Positions 35,877 to 50,163 are shown, counted from the first letter of the stretch. The stretch is 64,000 bases of DNA from Paramecium octaurelia (GCA_905182995.1 CAJJDP010000048.1:186001-250000); one strand, 5' to 3'. Made by a program: numbers and translations. Notes: generated from the sequence alone by a model not told the origin.

Positions 35877-38362
35877 TCAATAATCAGATTCATCATTTTC
35901 TTCTTCTATTGTGTAAACATTATTTCTTCTATAGTCATCATTATCATCAATTAGAACCTCAATTTGTTTATTTAAATTTTACAATTTCGGGATTACTTCC
36001 TATAATTCGTGTCTCCAAATTACCCTAAATTAAATAAAGAATATACTAATGAGTATACACTTCCTCTTCATCCTTCTATTCAAATAAAAATTTTGGATGA
36101 TTGACTTTCTTTTTATATGATTTTGAGATTTTATAATTTTCTATATTTACACTATAGACTAAATCTGAAGCTAATAAGATATCAATGATATCAAGACAAG
36201 GTTGTTGAAGTTGTTGTTCAATTAATTTCATTTTTTGGTTGATAAGCTATTAGTAATCAATATTACTATTATCTTCTACTTATTAATCATTTTATTCAAC
36301 AGTTTACTTTACTATTCTAACAGAGTTTATTTCTTTTTATTCTAAAACTGTTTTTGTAACAACGGTCTTATTTTATTATTGTTAGTGTTTAGGTTGAGAA
36401 TTTTCTATTTTGATTTATTAAGGTTCCGATGTATCCAAACATGGGTCAGATTTCAAAGGTTGTTCATTAATAATTTCTTATTGAATTTATTATTGTTCTG
36501 AACCTTCAGAGGCTTTTATTTAATTTACTTCTATATCTTCTGCTTATTTTAGATTGATATTACTATTTTGCTTTTATTTTGGTTCGATTTGTCGGTTCTC
36601 CTATACAGTTGGTTTAGGCCTAGGAGTTGGCCTAATTACTGTAGGTATACCATTATCCCAAATATCAACAGCATCTCTTTATTCAGGATTGCGCAACGGT
36701 TTACTGTTTAAAATTGGTTGAACTAATTATTTTATTTCAGATGTGTCTATTTATTAATTTACTGGTTCTTAATCATTTTAGATCATATCAATTTCTTGAT
36801 TATCTATTTAATTGGTATCTTAATGCTCTTATTTTGGAGATTCCTGCTTTTTAGATTAAACTTCTTCAAATTATTAGGTTTCATCTTGTGACCTTTCGCT
36901 TAAGGTCTCTAAAATTTATTCTTTTGGAGCCTCTAAATATATAGGAACTTATCTCTAAGAAACAGTATCTCCTGTAACTTTTCTAGAGTGAACCTTGCCC
37001 TTCTGTTTATCATTTGTTGAATGTTTTTTATTGTTATTCTAGACAGCTGGTTGATTTTGTTGTAGTTAGTTTTATTGATGATGATCAGTTTCAATAATTT
37101 ATTCTTAAGCTTAAATTGGTTGTGGATTTTATTAACTATTCTTTTTTTCTCTTATTTCTCTTTAGTAGTGAAGTTGCTAAGAGGTAGAAACATCAGGTAA
37201 TTCTGATTAACTCGACTATTAAGATTTTGGATTGTTATTATCGGATGTTGACTCATTTTACTATTATTATTGTTGTTATTATTATTATTGTTATTACTTC
37301 TTTCTGGGCTTCCCTTTTCTTTATGTTATCTTCCTTTGATTAATCTATTCATTGTTCGCATTTGTGGTTTCTTCTTCTTTTGTATAGACAGGTTCAGTTT
37401 TAACTACCTCATCAATATATGGTGAAATATCTTCTTGTTACTCTTCATTAATTTGATTTTACAATTATGGTGTAGATTCCCTTGATTGTTAGATTTCTTA
37501 TATGATTTAGTCAGCCAAGATTTCTAATTTGTCATTTAATGAGGGGATTTTTGGTTCTTCTTTTTTGTAGTAAAACTCATTGTAATCACTCATTTAAATT
37601 TCATAACTCTATGGAATTTTAATTGTGTATGCTTATTGTCTAATCCTGTTGACAATATCTTCATATTAATCTATCATAGTTTGCATCCTAATAAAATTAA
37701 TTGAGTACTTTAAATCATAGTTAAATCTATCATCTTTAAGAAAATTTTCCATTTATTTTAGTAGTCTTTGTTGAATTAATTCACTAGAGATAATCTATCT
37801 TGAGACAACCTTATTATTACTAATTACTAGTATCTCTGTTGCTTTCATAGATTTGTCTAAAGTAATCAGGATTATTTACATTCAGTTCGAATAGTATATT
37901 TATTAGAGCAAAGAGATTTATTAAGCTATTCTTCATTATTGGTAGATTGAAATGATTCCAATTCATGTAATGATGTAGTTATTTTACTACCAATCAAATT
38001 TGTCTTATAATTGTTTTTTTATAGGAATGCATCAACTTTCTTCTTGAAATCAGCAACCATAATTTTAGTCTACAATTCTGTGTATTTAGCGAGATTAGGC
38101 TCTTGATAACTAAATGTTTTAATATATGCTTACTCTTGAAGTTTGCTCAATTCCTTAAACTCTTTTACATTGTAGATAGTAGAATGATGATAGAAGTTCT
38201 TGCCATCCTCTTTTTTGTGTGATAGAGCTTACTTAGAGAATAATCAGCATGTATACCAGCATCGGTTTTACTAAATTCTTCTTAGTTCTCGATGTAGCCA
38301 TTTCCTAAGAGAGACTAACCTATAACTCTCTCTGTACTTGAATATTTGACTGCCTGTGGCAT
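35877..38362 (-). CDS. Large Q-rich protein with polyQ tract, unrecognised
   Basis: 805 residues; introns 36025..36046, 37857..37879 and 38210..38232. The first 290 residues look folded (MPQAVKYSSTERVIGQSLLG, KKVDAFLQKNNYKTNLIGSK). The middle 400 are Q/E/N/S-rich with a polyQ tract of about a dozen residues encoded by TAA, TAG and CAA near 37260..37300. The last 110 contain a helical domain (LIEQQLQQPCLDIIDILLAS) and an acidic end. The start is the first ATG in frame. The frame is open and protein-like upstream of it (a VDYPHL segment), so a short upstream exon may be missing. No family recognised. Confidence 0.7.
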
Positions 38363-38579
38363 TAAGTGAGGGTAATCTACGGTATCGATAAGGTTTGATT
38401 CTCAAGTATTCCACTCTAAATTGTTGATTCATTTATTAATTTTATTATAAACTTAATTCCAACCATATTTTGAACTTTAAGATTTAAAATGAGTTTACTC
38501 CACAAGAAATCGTTGTTGTTAGAGTACAGATCATAAAATTAGTGTAAATTGTATGTTATAATGAATAAAAGTAAATTAT

Positions 38580-40439
38580 TCACATTTACCAAGGAGTCTT
38601 CCCTTTGTCATTTACCATTACCTAGGCTCCATAAGATACTAAAAGATCAGCAACACTGAAATTGCCATATTGGAATGCCTTATGCAGAGCAGTGTCTCCT
38701 TGTAACTATAATATCTATATTTGATTATTGTACATTTTGTAAATTCACAGAGGCTCCTTTGGACAGTATTAATTCGCAGATGTCTAAATTGCCTCCTTGG
38801 GCAGCCAACATCAAATAGGTATTCCCATTAGATATTCTTTCGTCAATCCTTAGATTAGGGTTGTTATTAAATAGTTCAACAAGCTATTAATTAATTCTTT
38901 AAATTGTACTTCATTGTATTTATTCTCTTAAATCAATAGTCCAGCTAACTGATTGGCTTTTTGCTATGATTTCTTAAATTGTTCCACCACTAAGGTTCTA
39001 GTCTTAAGGGAATTTTTGGTCATTGATGTTCTAAGAGACAAATTTATGGCTAATGAAGTTCGTTATGACCTTGGAGTATTAAAAGAGACCATGTCTGTTT
39101 GCGAAATGGTTTTGGAATGGTGAGTAGAATACTGTTGATTATTGTTAGAGTTGCTAATATTGTCATCATAGGATGGAGGACTGGTTCTTAATTTAATTTT
39201 ATTGTTTTCAAATTAAGGTTTCATTAGAACTGGTAATAATTAACCTTCTCTAGGAGTTCTCATTGTACTTATCTAGGAGTGATCACTCCTTGGAGATATT
39301 TCCTAAGTAATAGAGGGTTGATGTTTTGACTTTTTCATTATAGATTCAAAATTCAATTTTTTTGGTTAAATTTGTTGATGTTATGTTGATTGGACCATTT
39401 TAGGCTTTTGATTCTCCTAAGGCTCTTCAAATTCAAGCATAGTAATATTATCTTGCAAATTTGATATTTCATGAGTATCCTCAAATATCCCATTCAATAT
39501 TTCATAATAATTGTTGTAAAACCTAAAGGCAATACAATTTTAATCCGGTACTTTGAATTGCAAATGCCGATTAAAGTATTAAGGATGTTATTATGCAAAT
39601 GTAAAAGAGTGCTGCTCTTCACACTCAGTCAGTAACTGATTTTATGTCTCATTGTCAAGTCGATTCACTATGCATTGAAGAGGAGACTTGAAAAGTTTGA
39701 TTCTTCTGTTACATTAAATAATTTTAACACAGGTTTCAAGTTGATCTTCCTCTTCTTGGTCATTCTCAATCATGAAGTTTGATTGTATGTTAGTTATCAT
39801 TTCTATGCTTAAAATTCCACAAAACTGTTACTGTAATTTAAATAATTCAGTTTTTGTATTAAATTAATATGTTGATCTAGAGATTAATTTATTCTTTTTA
39901 TTATCAATGTAATCCAGAAACAATGAGTTTGGGTAGTGATCATAAAAGTTTTGATAGTTCCATTCGATTTGGTTTTGTAAGTACATTTTATAGAAACTTC
40001 TAATCTTAAATCATGGTAAAAATACCTTAAAAGTGAAAATAGGTCTTGTATCATAATTTTCAAAGACGCCTACAATTTTGAGGAGATTTTTGGCCTTGAA
40101 TTATTTGCTATTATTCTATTCGGTTTTTTATGTGTTTCCCAAACGGCGAATAAATTAATAATATGTTTCCTATTCCTCATATGTGATTGTTATGTTGAAA
40201 TAAAAGACAGTGGGGAGCTCATTTGTATAAATTACCTAATTAGCCTTGTTCCAGTATTGACATTTCTTAAAGCTAGTCTTGATTGTTTATTGAATCTTTT
40301 TTGAAAATTAACTAAGGTCTTCTTTGATAGGGAAATCAGAATGGAATTGAGGTTTTGTTGAGAAGATTTTGGCTTTCGAATGTTGATTCTTGAATTGCAT
40401 CGGAATTTCAGGAAATTCAAGTGCCAACTCTTGTTTCAT
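38580..40439 (-). CDS. Ankyrin-repeat protein
   Basis: 594 residues; introns 38706..38733, 38884..38909 and 40005..40025. The C-terminal 110 residues are ankyrin repeats (NGNTYLMLAAQGGNLDICEL, then GDTALHKAFQYGNFSVADLL). The N-terminal 150 residues contain a segment with the look of a PX-type lipid-binding domain (LPTVFYFNITITYEEQETYY followed by a basic stretch), but this is uncertain. In between is a low-complexity S/Q/N linker with SP/TP sites (SPRSDHSQ, TPREGQ). The ankyrin part would bind a partner protein. It is divergent from CEP20/FOR20, 154 bp away. Confidence 0.75.
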
Positions 40440-40593
40440 TTTTAGAAATTAACTGGTGGTCTGTATTTTACGAATAGCGATGATAGAGCGAAATCTACCT
40501 ATGGAGTCTGATTTAGTTTATAAACTTTGATTGTCATTGTGAGTTGATAGGGGCTTGAATGAGAATTGCTTTCTCATATTATTAATTAAAATT

Positions 40594-41140
40594 ATGACAA
40601 CAATAAATGAAATGAAAGACGCTCTGAAAGAAACTCTGGAATCACGAGGAGTCTTGTCTCAATTGAGAGCCAGAATCAGAGCAGAGATATTCAACGCTTT
40701 GAACGAAGACCCAGAAGACAAACCTAAACTCTCCATGGGTATGTTTGGATTTTGAATTAGAAAATATGATAATCAATGATTTAATCAGAGAATATATGGA
40801 ATACAATCATTATAGTTAAACAGCAAGTGTATTTAGTTCAGAAGCAGGAATGCCTTAAGAAATGCTGGATAGAGGATTCATAACCAAAAAATTGAAAATC
40901 GTAGAAGATAATAATTCTAAATAAACTCCTCTATTATATGGTAAATCACACATTAAGAATTGAATAGGTCTTGTATTTGGGATGAAGAAGGTCATAAATA
41001 ATCAAGAAGTTCAAAATGAACCATAGACAGGACCAAAATATCGAAATGTTTATCCTGAATCTGGCCAAGTAGTTGAATCAAACAATGAATTTGAGTTCCA
41101 GGGAGGAAGGAGAAACATTTCTGATTAAATTTTTAAATGA
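40594..41140 (+). CDS. CEP20: CEP20/FOR20 (FOPNL), centriolar LisH protein
   Basis: 165 residues; introns 40739..40760 and 40941..40967. The N-terminal 50 residues (LKETLESRGVLSQLRARIRA, EIFNALNEDPEDKPKLSM) are the TOF/FOP homology region. The LisH dimerisation motif follows (NMIINDLIREYMEYNHYSQT), then ASVFSSEAGMP and TPLLYG. All are hallmarks of FOR20, a small basal-body and centriolar-satellite protein needed for docking basal bodies at the cell surface in Paramecium. The C-terminal 50 residues are variable, as in other members. The gene is 47 bp upstream of PPP2R3C on the same strand, which fits a shared role at basal bodies. Confidence 0.95.
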
Positions 41141-41187
41141 AAACCTCAATAATAAATATTATATATTAACTAAAAATTCAAATAATA

Positions 41188-42665
41188 ATGTCTAAGAAGG
41201 GTATTGATTGGGTGAATACTTTGAAAAAGTTCGTAGATTCCAAACAATAGAGAACTGCATAAGAAATCGATGATGAAACTGATCAATTGTTTCTCGATTA
41301 TATCGAATAAGCAAGAAAGAAAGTTTAATTAACAGTCTAATTTAATAGGAATAAGAAGAAGATCCAAGTTATAAGAAGATACCTAAGTTTTTCTAAAAGG
41401 CCTCAGTTACAAATGAAAATTAATTGAGTTTCAGAGTTAGGCAAGAAGCAAGAACAAGGTTTTTGAATCATAAAACTGGAGAAATTTTAGATAAAGAGGA
41501 TTTAGAGAAATTATGGACAGAACTTAAAAATAATATATCACCACCAGATGATAAGAAGGAAAGAATTAATTATAATTCGTTTTTAACTATTGCTTCATCA
41601 TTACCTATCAAATGTAGACATTTTTTTAGTGCATCTACTTTTTTAAAATTTGACAGGGATGAATATGGTAGAATAGATATTGTTGCATTCTTCCATTCAA
41701 TAGTTAGAAAAGTTAATCTGTTTTAGACTAGGATATAAATTAGTTTGTATGATTCTATCGGGTATTTATTGCATATTATATATGTAGAAATGGATATCTA
41801 AGAGAAAAGGATCTTGAGAATTATATCTTTGAATTAATACCTACATTCCCTTAGTTAGAGAAACTAGATGTAAGATCAAGTGTTATTTTAAACCATAGCA
41901 AAACTTTTATCCATTTTATGTGATTACTGCTGTAAGGAAGTTCTTTTTCTTTTTGGACTCCAAAAGGACAGGCAGAATATACATTAAAGATATGTTGACG
42001 TCTCCCATCCTAGCAGAGTTATACGAATTGAGACAGGAAAAACTAACCTTAGAAGAATTAGGCCAGAATTGGTTCTCAAAATAATCTGCTTTAAAAGTCT
42101 ACGAAAGATATTTGAAATTGGATAATGATCATAATGGTCTATTATCAAAATAAGAACTATCTAAGTATTCATGGGGATTGACTGATATTTTTATTGATAG
42201 AGTGTTTGAGGAGTATCAAACTTTTGAGGGAGAGATGGATTACAAGACATTTTTAGGTTTAAATCATTTTAATTACAATAGACTTTGTACTTGCAATGGA
42301 AAACAAGAAAAGTCAACAAGCAATACAATATTTCTGGAGAATCTTAAATGTGTATCACAAACCAGCTATTGATTCTTTTGTCATCAACATGTTTTTTAGG
42401 CCAATTATTTAAAAATTGGAGCATAAAGTAGAAATTTGCTTTAGTATTTAAGGATAAATTTGGATTTAATGTTGAAGATGTAAAAGATGAAATATTTGAT
42501 ATGGCTAAACCAGCGATTTCAACTGCTATTACCTTAACAGATTTATAAAATTGTGGCCAAGGAGACATCATCATTAGTATGCTAATAGACGCTAAAGCAT
42601 TTTATGAATATGATCAAAGGGAAAGTGGTTAATTACTTGAGGTAGAAGAGTATGAAGAATTTTGA
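41188..42665 (+). CDS. PPP2R3C: PP2A regulatory subunit B'' gamma (PPP2R3C/TON2-like)
   Basis: 448 residues (human protein about 453); introns 41323..41348, 41762..41787, 41870..41898, 42257..42281 and 42428..42452. Many blocks match the family: FYPFYVITAVRKFFFFLDSK, ELYELRQEK, NWFSKQSALKVYERYLKLDN, the EF-hand loop DNDHNGLLSKQE, then EMDYKTFLDFVLAMENKKSQ, QYFWRILNV, FFRPI, and DVKDEIFDMAKPA. The subunit targets protein phosphatase 2A; in plants TON2/FASS with TON1 organises cortical microtubules, and in animals PPP2R3C is centrosomal. The EF-hand suggests Ca2+ regulation. A short glutamate-rich end (LLEVEEYEEF) matches the family's acidic tail. Confidence 0.95.
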
Positions 42666-43178
42666 TTATTATTAGATATTTCAATTCAAACAATTTTTAA
42701 TTTTAATTATTAATTTATAAAATTAAAATCTTTACAGCTAATTAGTTTGTTTTACACATAAAATATTAAAAAAAATTATAATCTCCCTTTAGAATTAATT
42801 ATGGGTATTTAACAATTTACCAAAGTTGATTTGTGCTCGATCTCTCTAGCAATTTATTTGATAAGCTATATAAATGTACTCCTGTCTTTTATTGGAGTGA
42901 GATGATCTCGATAGTTAATAGAAGATTCTCAATATCAATCTCAAGTCTTTGAGAATATTCTTATATATATATATAATTTTATTATAGTAATATTAATATA
43001 TCAAATATTGTCATATTGAAAAATGTGAAAATTTTTGAGAAAACAAGACTCAGAGTTCTCAAATACAAAAACTAGAAGTAAAACACTTTGAAAGAAGTTG
43101 CGAAAAAATTATAAAACTAAAATTCCTTCATGATTTTATATTAAAAATTAGATCATTTATATTATTATTAATAATTTG
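42666..43178. other. Intergenic, nothing recognised
   Basis: 513 bp AT-rich spacer including a short TA-dinucleotide run near 42965; no gene. Confidence 0.55.
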
Positions 43179-43418
43179 ATGGATACAAAAAAATATGGTA
43201 TAATGAAAGGATCAAAAAAAGAATTGGCTATTCAAAGATAAGATAAATTTAAAAGTAATATAATTTAAGGATCCAAGAAACATCGAATTTCATTTATTGA
43301 TGAGATTGATTAAAAACACTCTCTTGTTTAAGTGCATGAAGTAGAAAATTGGAAGAGTTATAATGTTGAGACACCTAATCAAGAAACAAAATAAGCATGC
43401 GGATGTGCAATCATTTGA
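43179..43418 (+). CDS. Small protein with RVxF-like motif and CaaX terminus
   Basis: 79 residues, intronless. It is basic at the N-terminus, with KKHRISFIDEIDQKHSLVQV in the middle and ENWKSYNVETPNQETKQ before the end ACGCAII. The last four residues CAII fit a CaaX prenylation box, with a second cysteine two residues upstream that could be palmitoylated. RISF fits the loose PP1-docking RVxF pattern. This suggests a small membrane-anchored regulator; no family is recognised. The frame, compact start and specific ending make a real gene likely. Confidence 0.6.
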
Positions 43419-43855
43419 AGTTATATCATAAATTCACTTTCACATTTCTCATTACAATCAACTAAGTTCTTTTTAAATTAGCAATTTAAATAGGAAATTC
43501 TCTCTTTATAATTGAATCAAATCATCAGTATGTTCTTAAATAGCAAAAGTTTCGGTCAACCATACTGTTTTGGTATTTGGTTAAAATCATATTTATACAT
43601 ATAGTGAGATATGAAAATTTAATATCTATGATTATATGTTTAGTTTTTTTAATAACTTTATTCTCAGGGTTCATAATTAATTGTTTTTCTGAAACTGTTG
43701 TTTAACACTTTATGAGATTTTTGATTACTCATAATATTTTTTCAGTTTGGAATTAGAGATTGTATACATTTAGATTATGTAGTATAACTTTTGTTTCTCA
43801 ATCCGAATCAATTTATTGTTATTTCCTTTAAATATAACAATTAATAATAATATAA
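43419..43855. other. Intergenic, nothing recognised
   Basis: 437 bp AT-rich spacer between two plus-strand genes. No gene seen. Confidence 0.55.
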
Positions 43856-45407
<1,552 letters not shown>

Positions 45408-45446
45408 TTATTATTTAATTTTCGAGATTAGGATAATTTAATTAAA

Positions 45447-46233
45447 ATGAGTAGAGGAAGCTAAGGTCATGAATTCTATATCACACTCTTTTCACCTGAG
45501 GGTAGATTGTACTAGGTTGAATATGCCTTCAAAGCAGTGAAAACAAGCGGATTAACATCAATAGGAGTCAAAGGCACTGACACAGTTTGTTTGATTACAG
45601 AAAAAAGAGTGCCAGATAAATTAATTGACGAGAAGTCTGTCACAAATCTATTCAATGTATCAGAAAAGATTGGTGCTTTGACTACAGGCATTCCATCAGA
45701 TGCAAGAGCTCTAGTAACAAGAATGAGATATGAAGCAGGAGAATTCAGATTGAAAAATGGTATTATCATTATTCATACTTTTAGGTTACTATTGTCCTGT
45801 TGATGTATTATCAAAGAGAATGGCTGATTTAGCATAAACCAATACTCAATATTATTAAATGAGATCATATGGTGTTGAGACCATCTTGTGTTAATATGAT
45901 GATGAATTGGGTCCATTGTTATATAAACTCGACCCATCTGGACATTACAGTGGATACAAGGCAACTGCTAGTGGAGTCAAAGAACAAGAAGCAATCAACT
46001 ACTTGGAAAAACAAATCAAAAAAAAGGCAGATTTAAATTATGATGAAACCATTATGCTTGCTATATAAACATTATAAAATGTAAGCATGATTTTTATAAC
46101 TTAGGTCATTTCATAAGACTTTAAGCCCACTGACATTGAAGTAGGTATCGTGACTAAATAAGATAAGAAGTTCCATAAATTAACAAACGAACAAGTTGAT
46201 CATTATTTGAATTTAATAGCAAATAGAGACTGA
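45447..46233 (+). CDS. PSMA6: Proteasome subunit alpha type-6 (alpha1)
   Basis: 245 residues; introns 45760..45784 and 46081..46104. It begins MSRGSQGHEFYITLFSPEGR then LYQVEYAFKAVKTSGLTS, the alpha-subunit N-terminal helix that gates the 20S core. Later blocks (RVPDKLIDEKSVTNLF, GIPSDARALVTRMRYEA, SGYKATASGVKEQEAINYLE, DFKPTDIEVGIV) match PSMA6/iota rather than other alpha subunits. It is a structural, non-catalytic ring subunit in cytosol and nucleus. It starts 39 bp after the CDKL5-like gene on the same strand. Confidence 0.95.
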
Positions 46234-46712
46234 GAAAATCTATTACATATTATTCCATAAATTAATACATTAATGTTTATATTCACCATTTTAATAAGTA
46301 TTTTAAATTCAAATTTATTCCTTGTGTAAACACTAGTTTAAAATTATTAAATCCAATCAACAAAAACGTATAATATTAATAGAACTGATGCTGACTACCC
46401 AGTCTATATATTTATTTATATTCATTATCGAATTATTAATAATAAATCATTATGTTAAAATTATTATTTCATTCTGAAAATATTTAATTTTAACTAGTTG
46501 TATTTTCCTACTAGTAAATTAGTTAAGTTTAATATTTAAAATTTAATTGTCAAATTTCAACCAATTTATGACTTAAAAATTTAGTTGATATCTCTTAGCT
46601 TTACGAAACAATCAAAAGTAAGAGAGTTCATAAACTCTCTAGTATTAATTATTATCTATATCTAAAAATAAAGAATATAATTAAGTTTCATTTAGTTTCA
46701 TAAAAGTTCTAA
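46234..46712. other. Intergenic, nothing recognised
   Basis: 479 bp AT-rich spacer between convergent genes. Confidence 0.55.
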
Positions 46713-47503
46713 TCAATCAACCTAAGGGTATATTCCACTTTCCTGTATAGTGAATGCTGCATCATCTAAAGCAACACGATGAGATATATCAATTCTAAGA
46801 TGTCGAATCATTCCTTTCTTTTCTACCTATATTCTTTCATCAATCATCTCGGACCACTTTATCCCCAGGGCTGGGTACAATTTGTTATTTTAAGTTGATG
46901 AAACAACATTATTAACAAATACTACAGCGATATTGTGTTTTTTGGCTAATTTTCTAAAATGATTTGAGAATTTCTTTAGTATTGATGTTTTTTGCATCTG
47001 ATTTAAGGTCAATTACAATTCCTGCAAATAGGTTGTAATGTTGTCAATAATAATTAATTTGAATTAGTATTGTTCCAATAATGTAGGCAGTTGCTCATAT
47101 ATATATTCCTCCATAAATTTAGTATTGTTTAAGTGTTGTATAATACATTTGTTAAATAAATTAGTAAACTTATCTTTAGATTTCTTACCTACTCGATATT
47201 CTAATTCCGAATAACATAACTAATTTTACATAATAGCTGATTAAAACGATCCTGTTGTAATTATTTAGCTGTACTAATATAAATCACTCTCGAGGTTTTA
47301 TAATTTATTATTGTATTAATCATCAAGGTCATGCAAACATGTGTCTTACCACAACCTGCTTCACCATACAATTCTGTCAATATTCCAGTTTATATTCCAC
47401 CACTTATATATTTTAATATGTACTTTAGGATTTCATCGAAAATTGGAATGATAGAAAGATGCTCAAATTTACTTTCAATTTCCATTAATTATTACAAATT
47501 CAT
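46713..47503 (-). CDS. RAD51 paralogue, XRCC3-like
   Basis: 253 residues with one intron (47201..47229). RecA-type ATPase core: Walker A in LTELYGEAGCGKTHVCMTL, Walker B in KLIIIDNITTYLQEL, then AKKHNIAVVFVNNVVSSTQ, the YPALGIKWSEMIDERIQV segment and a beta-rich end (DDAAFTIQESGIYPQ). The ALGxxW...R pattern is shared by RAD51 paralogues; the ending is closest in my memory to XRCC3. These proteins assist RAD51 filament formation in homologous recombination, which in ciliates also matters in meiosis. Two in-frame ATGs exist (47503 and 47485); the longer is used. No HhH domain precedes the core. Confidence 0.75.
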
Positions 47504-48082
47504 TTTATTTTAATAATAAAAAAATTTTGTTGCTTTTCAAATTCTTATTGACTCAATAGATTTTAGACATCTGAAGTCTCAAGAAATTTGTTTGTTGTAT
47601 TATTTATTAAAGGGTACTACACTTCCTCTCAATAATGTAAATAGGAAATAATTTGTAAAGATGTTTAATAAAATTGATTTCCCAAATCCTTTAATTATCC
47701 TATAAACTCTTAAATAAATGAAATATCAAAAATCCATTTCAAAATTAGAACATCTTCTTCATTAAATTCTATTAACATTATTTTGATAACATGTGTATTA
47801 TCACTTTGTGATATTATACTAAATATATATTATTAATTATTTAATTCCATTAAAATCAAGATCAAAATACTTAAATAGATTGATTATATAAACCAAATAT
47901 TAGGAGTTCCTTGAGTGATACTTGGATTAATTAAAATGATTAAGATATTTGTGCAATTTGTCTATAAAAACAAGATGCATCATATTTCAACCTAATATTT
48001 AATATATTTGATGCCAGGATTGTTGTAAAACATAAAAGAAAATCAATGTTTCTTATCAATATTGATAATTAATATAATAAAA
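47504..48082. other. Intergenic, nothing recognised
   Basis: 579 bp AT-rich spacer between two minus-strand genes. No convincing frame. Confidence 0.5.
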
Positions 48083-50163
48083 TCATTATCTAAGTTTATC
48101 ACTAAATTTAGAATGAGTGGTATAAAATGTTTACATTAATCCCTCACTAAGAGATTTTGTTATATTCTTCTATCCTAATTATGTAGCATATATTATGTTA
48201 CCGTCCTAATTGGATTTATAAAAGTTCATAGCTGTTCTGCCAGTCTAAGCTACTAATCTTTCTCTGGGCATTTTATACCTTAAAAATATAAATGGATAGA
48301 TATTACATTTATTCTAAACTTCCTTTCTTAGCTTTTGTTTCTAGCGATCTTTTTTGTTGTCGAACTGGAGGAAAGTAAGTAGTTTTACCTCCCATTTGTT
48401 TACCCCATTCCTTTTAGGTTAATAACTATTAATTGAAAATATCAATAGGATTCCTATTAAGAGTAGAATTGTAATTACTTTGAAACTCCATCTGGTAATT
48501 AGGGTAAAGGAGCTTCTTATTTGGATGATTTAGGAGTATCAGGTAGTGCAGTTACTATTAAATTTTCCATCATTTTGACATTCTTTAATTGAATTCGTTC
48601 TGTTTGAGACGCTTGTTAGGAAGGCAATTCTTTTTTTATAGGTTGTAATGAGTTAGATCCAATGTTAAACTAAACTTATTTGTTATCTTAAGGGAGCTCA
48701 GATTTTCCAATTTCACCTAATTTTTTCTTTAATAGAATGGATTATTGAGTATTTTATTGATCATGTTCTGGAACATTGATAGTTTCACTAGGCATAAACT
48801 AGGATTTGGTTGCTTAGAGAGTCTTGGCATCCGTTATCAATTAATATTCTGCTCTGGTTAATCTAATTTAGGAAGCAAATTAAGAAGCATCATCTCCAGA
48901 GAGTAGATTTGAGCCTGATAATTTATATTGTAAATGTTCTGCGGAATCACTTATTTAATGTCTTACTCCTTCCTTCATTTTATGCTCAAAGTACAATTTA
49001 ACTCCATTATTCATAGTGAAGACTTCATAAGGAAATTGTGATGTTTTGTCAATTCTTAATGCTTTATCTCCTATCACTTCTTTTGTAGCATCTTTGCGTT
49101 CTTATAAAACCTTATGTGTTAATAATATACTCTATTTGGTATCTCCTATTCAGGACACAATGGCTTATTAATTTTGGTAGAATCTCTCTTTCCTCCTTTT
49201 TTTGTTGGTTATTATTATTGATCAGGCTTTGAAGATTCTTTGAATTCCACTTTCAATTTTTGATTAGTAGGTTACAGTTTATCCATTTTAACAGCTCTGG
49301 CCAATAGGATTTTGCCATCAAAATCATAAGTGTATTTCTGTGTTCCTCCATCTTTTTTTTCGATCTCAAATTATGTTTGTATAATTACCTAGCTTTGTAA
49401 TTTATCTTCCTTTTTCTTCTATTCAATTTCATTTTTCTTTTTCATTTCATAGAGTTTAGCATTTCTTAACTTATCTTCAAATTCATCTTCATATTCTTCT
49501 TAAAATATTTAGATTATTTTAGATTCAATCTGGTTTTGTGGTTGTGGTGTTGTTGGAAGTCGGACAGTTTATTTTTTTGTATCATAGAGTCTAGATTTAG
49601 AAATGTTCTTATTGGGATCAGTTGTTAATTTTTCATCGTTTTGTTCATTCTCATGAGTTTCCTCTTCTATATGATTTAGTCTGATATAAAATACCAATCA
49701 TCATTTAAATTCTGTTTCTTCTCCATCTATCACAAAAGATAGGTACCTTAATATTGAATAATAAAATACTGGTTCTTAATCTTCAATTAAATCACAAGAT
49801 TCAACTTCAATCCCTCCATCATTTAATTTAGCATTCAACAATAGTTTGGTTTCAGCTTCAATTTCATTTATGGCATTAATTGGAATATTTCTGACAATGA
49901 ACTTTATTAGTAATATTAGTGTCTTACTCTCTCTTATGCCTCTGCTATTGAGTTTTTTATGATGAGATTGGAAAGCTAGCGACAAACTTAAAGTGATTAT
50001 GCAAAAGTGCCATAATTTTATATAACTCCTGGGATCTCACCATATACCTTTGAATTGATTGATTAGTTACTTGATCAATATTAAAAAAGAAGGTTAGATG
50101 TTCATCCTCTGAAAATTCAATCATTTCTCTGTCTGATATATCCTCTGCAACACTAGCACTCAT
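48083..50163 (-). CDS. Hypothetical protein, unrecognised
   Basis: About 637 residues. Introns inferred at 48279..48306, 48454..48478, 49111..49130, 49365..49388 (in frame, optional), 49667..49694, 49727..49746 and 50026..50047. The spliced length divides by three, but the first three splice choices are tentative. The N-terminus is acidic (MSASVAEDISDREMIEFSED). A middle charged coiled coil (LYEMKKKNEIEQKKKEDKLQ) precedes a compact motif GGTQKYTYDFDGKILLARAV. A second folded piece is SQFPYEVFTMNNGVKLYFEH. The end is basic (KQMGGKTTYFPPVRQQKRSL, YKMPRERLVAQTGRTAMNFY). The YDFDG motif recalls uncharacterised ciliary proteins, but I cannot name a family. An (ATT/AAT)n-type triplet run sits just upstream of the start. 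Confidence 0.6.
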
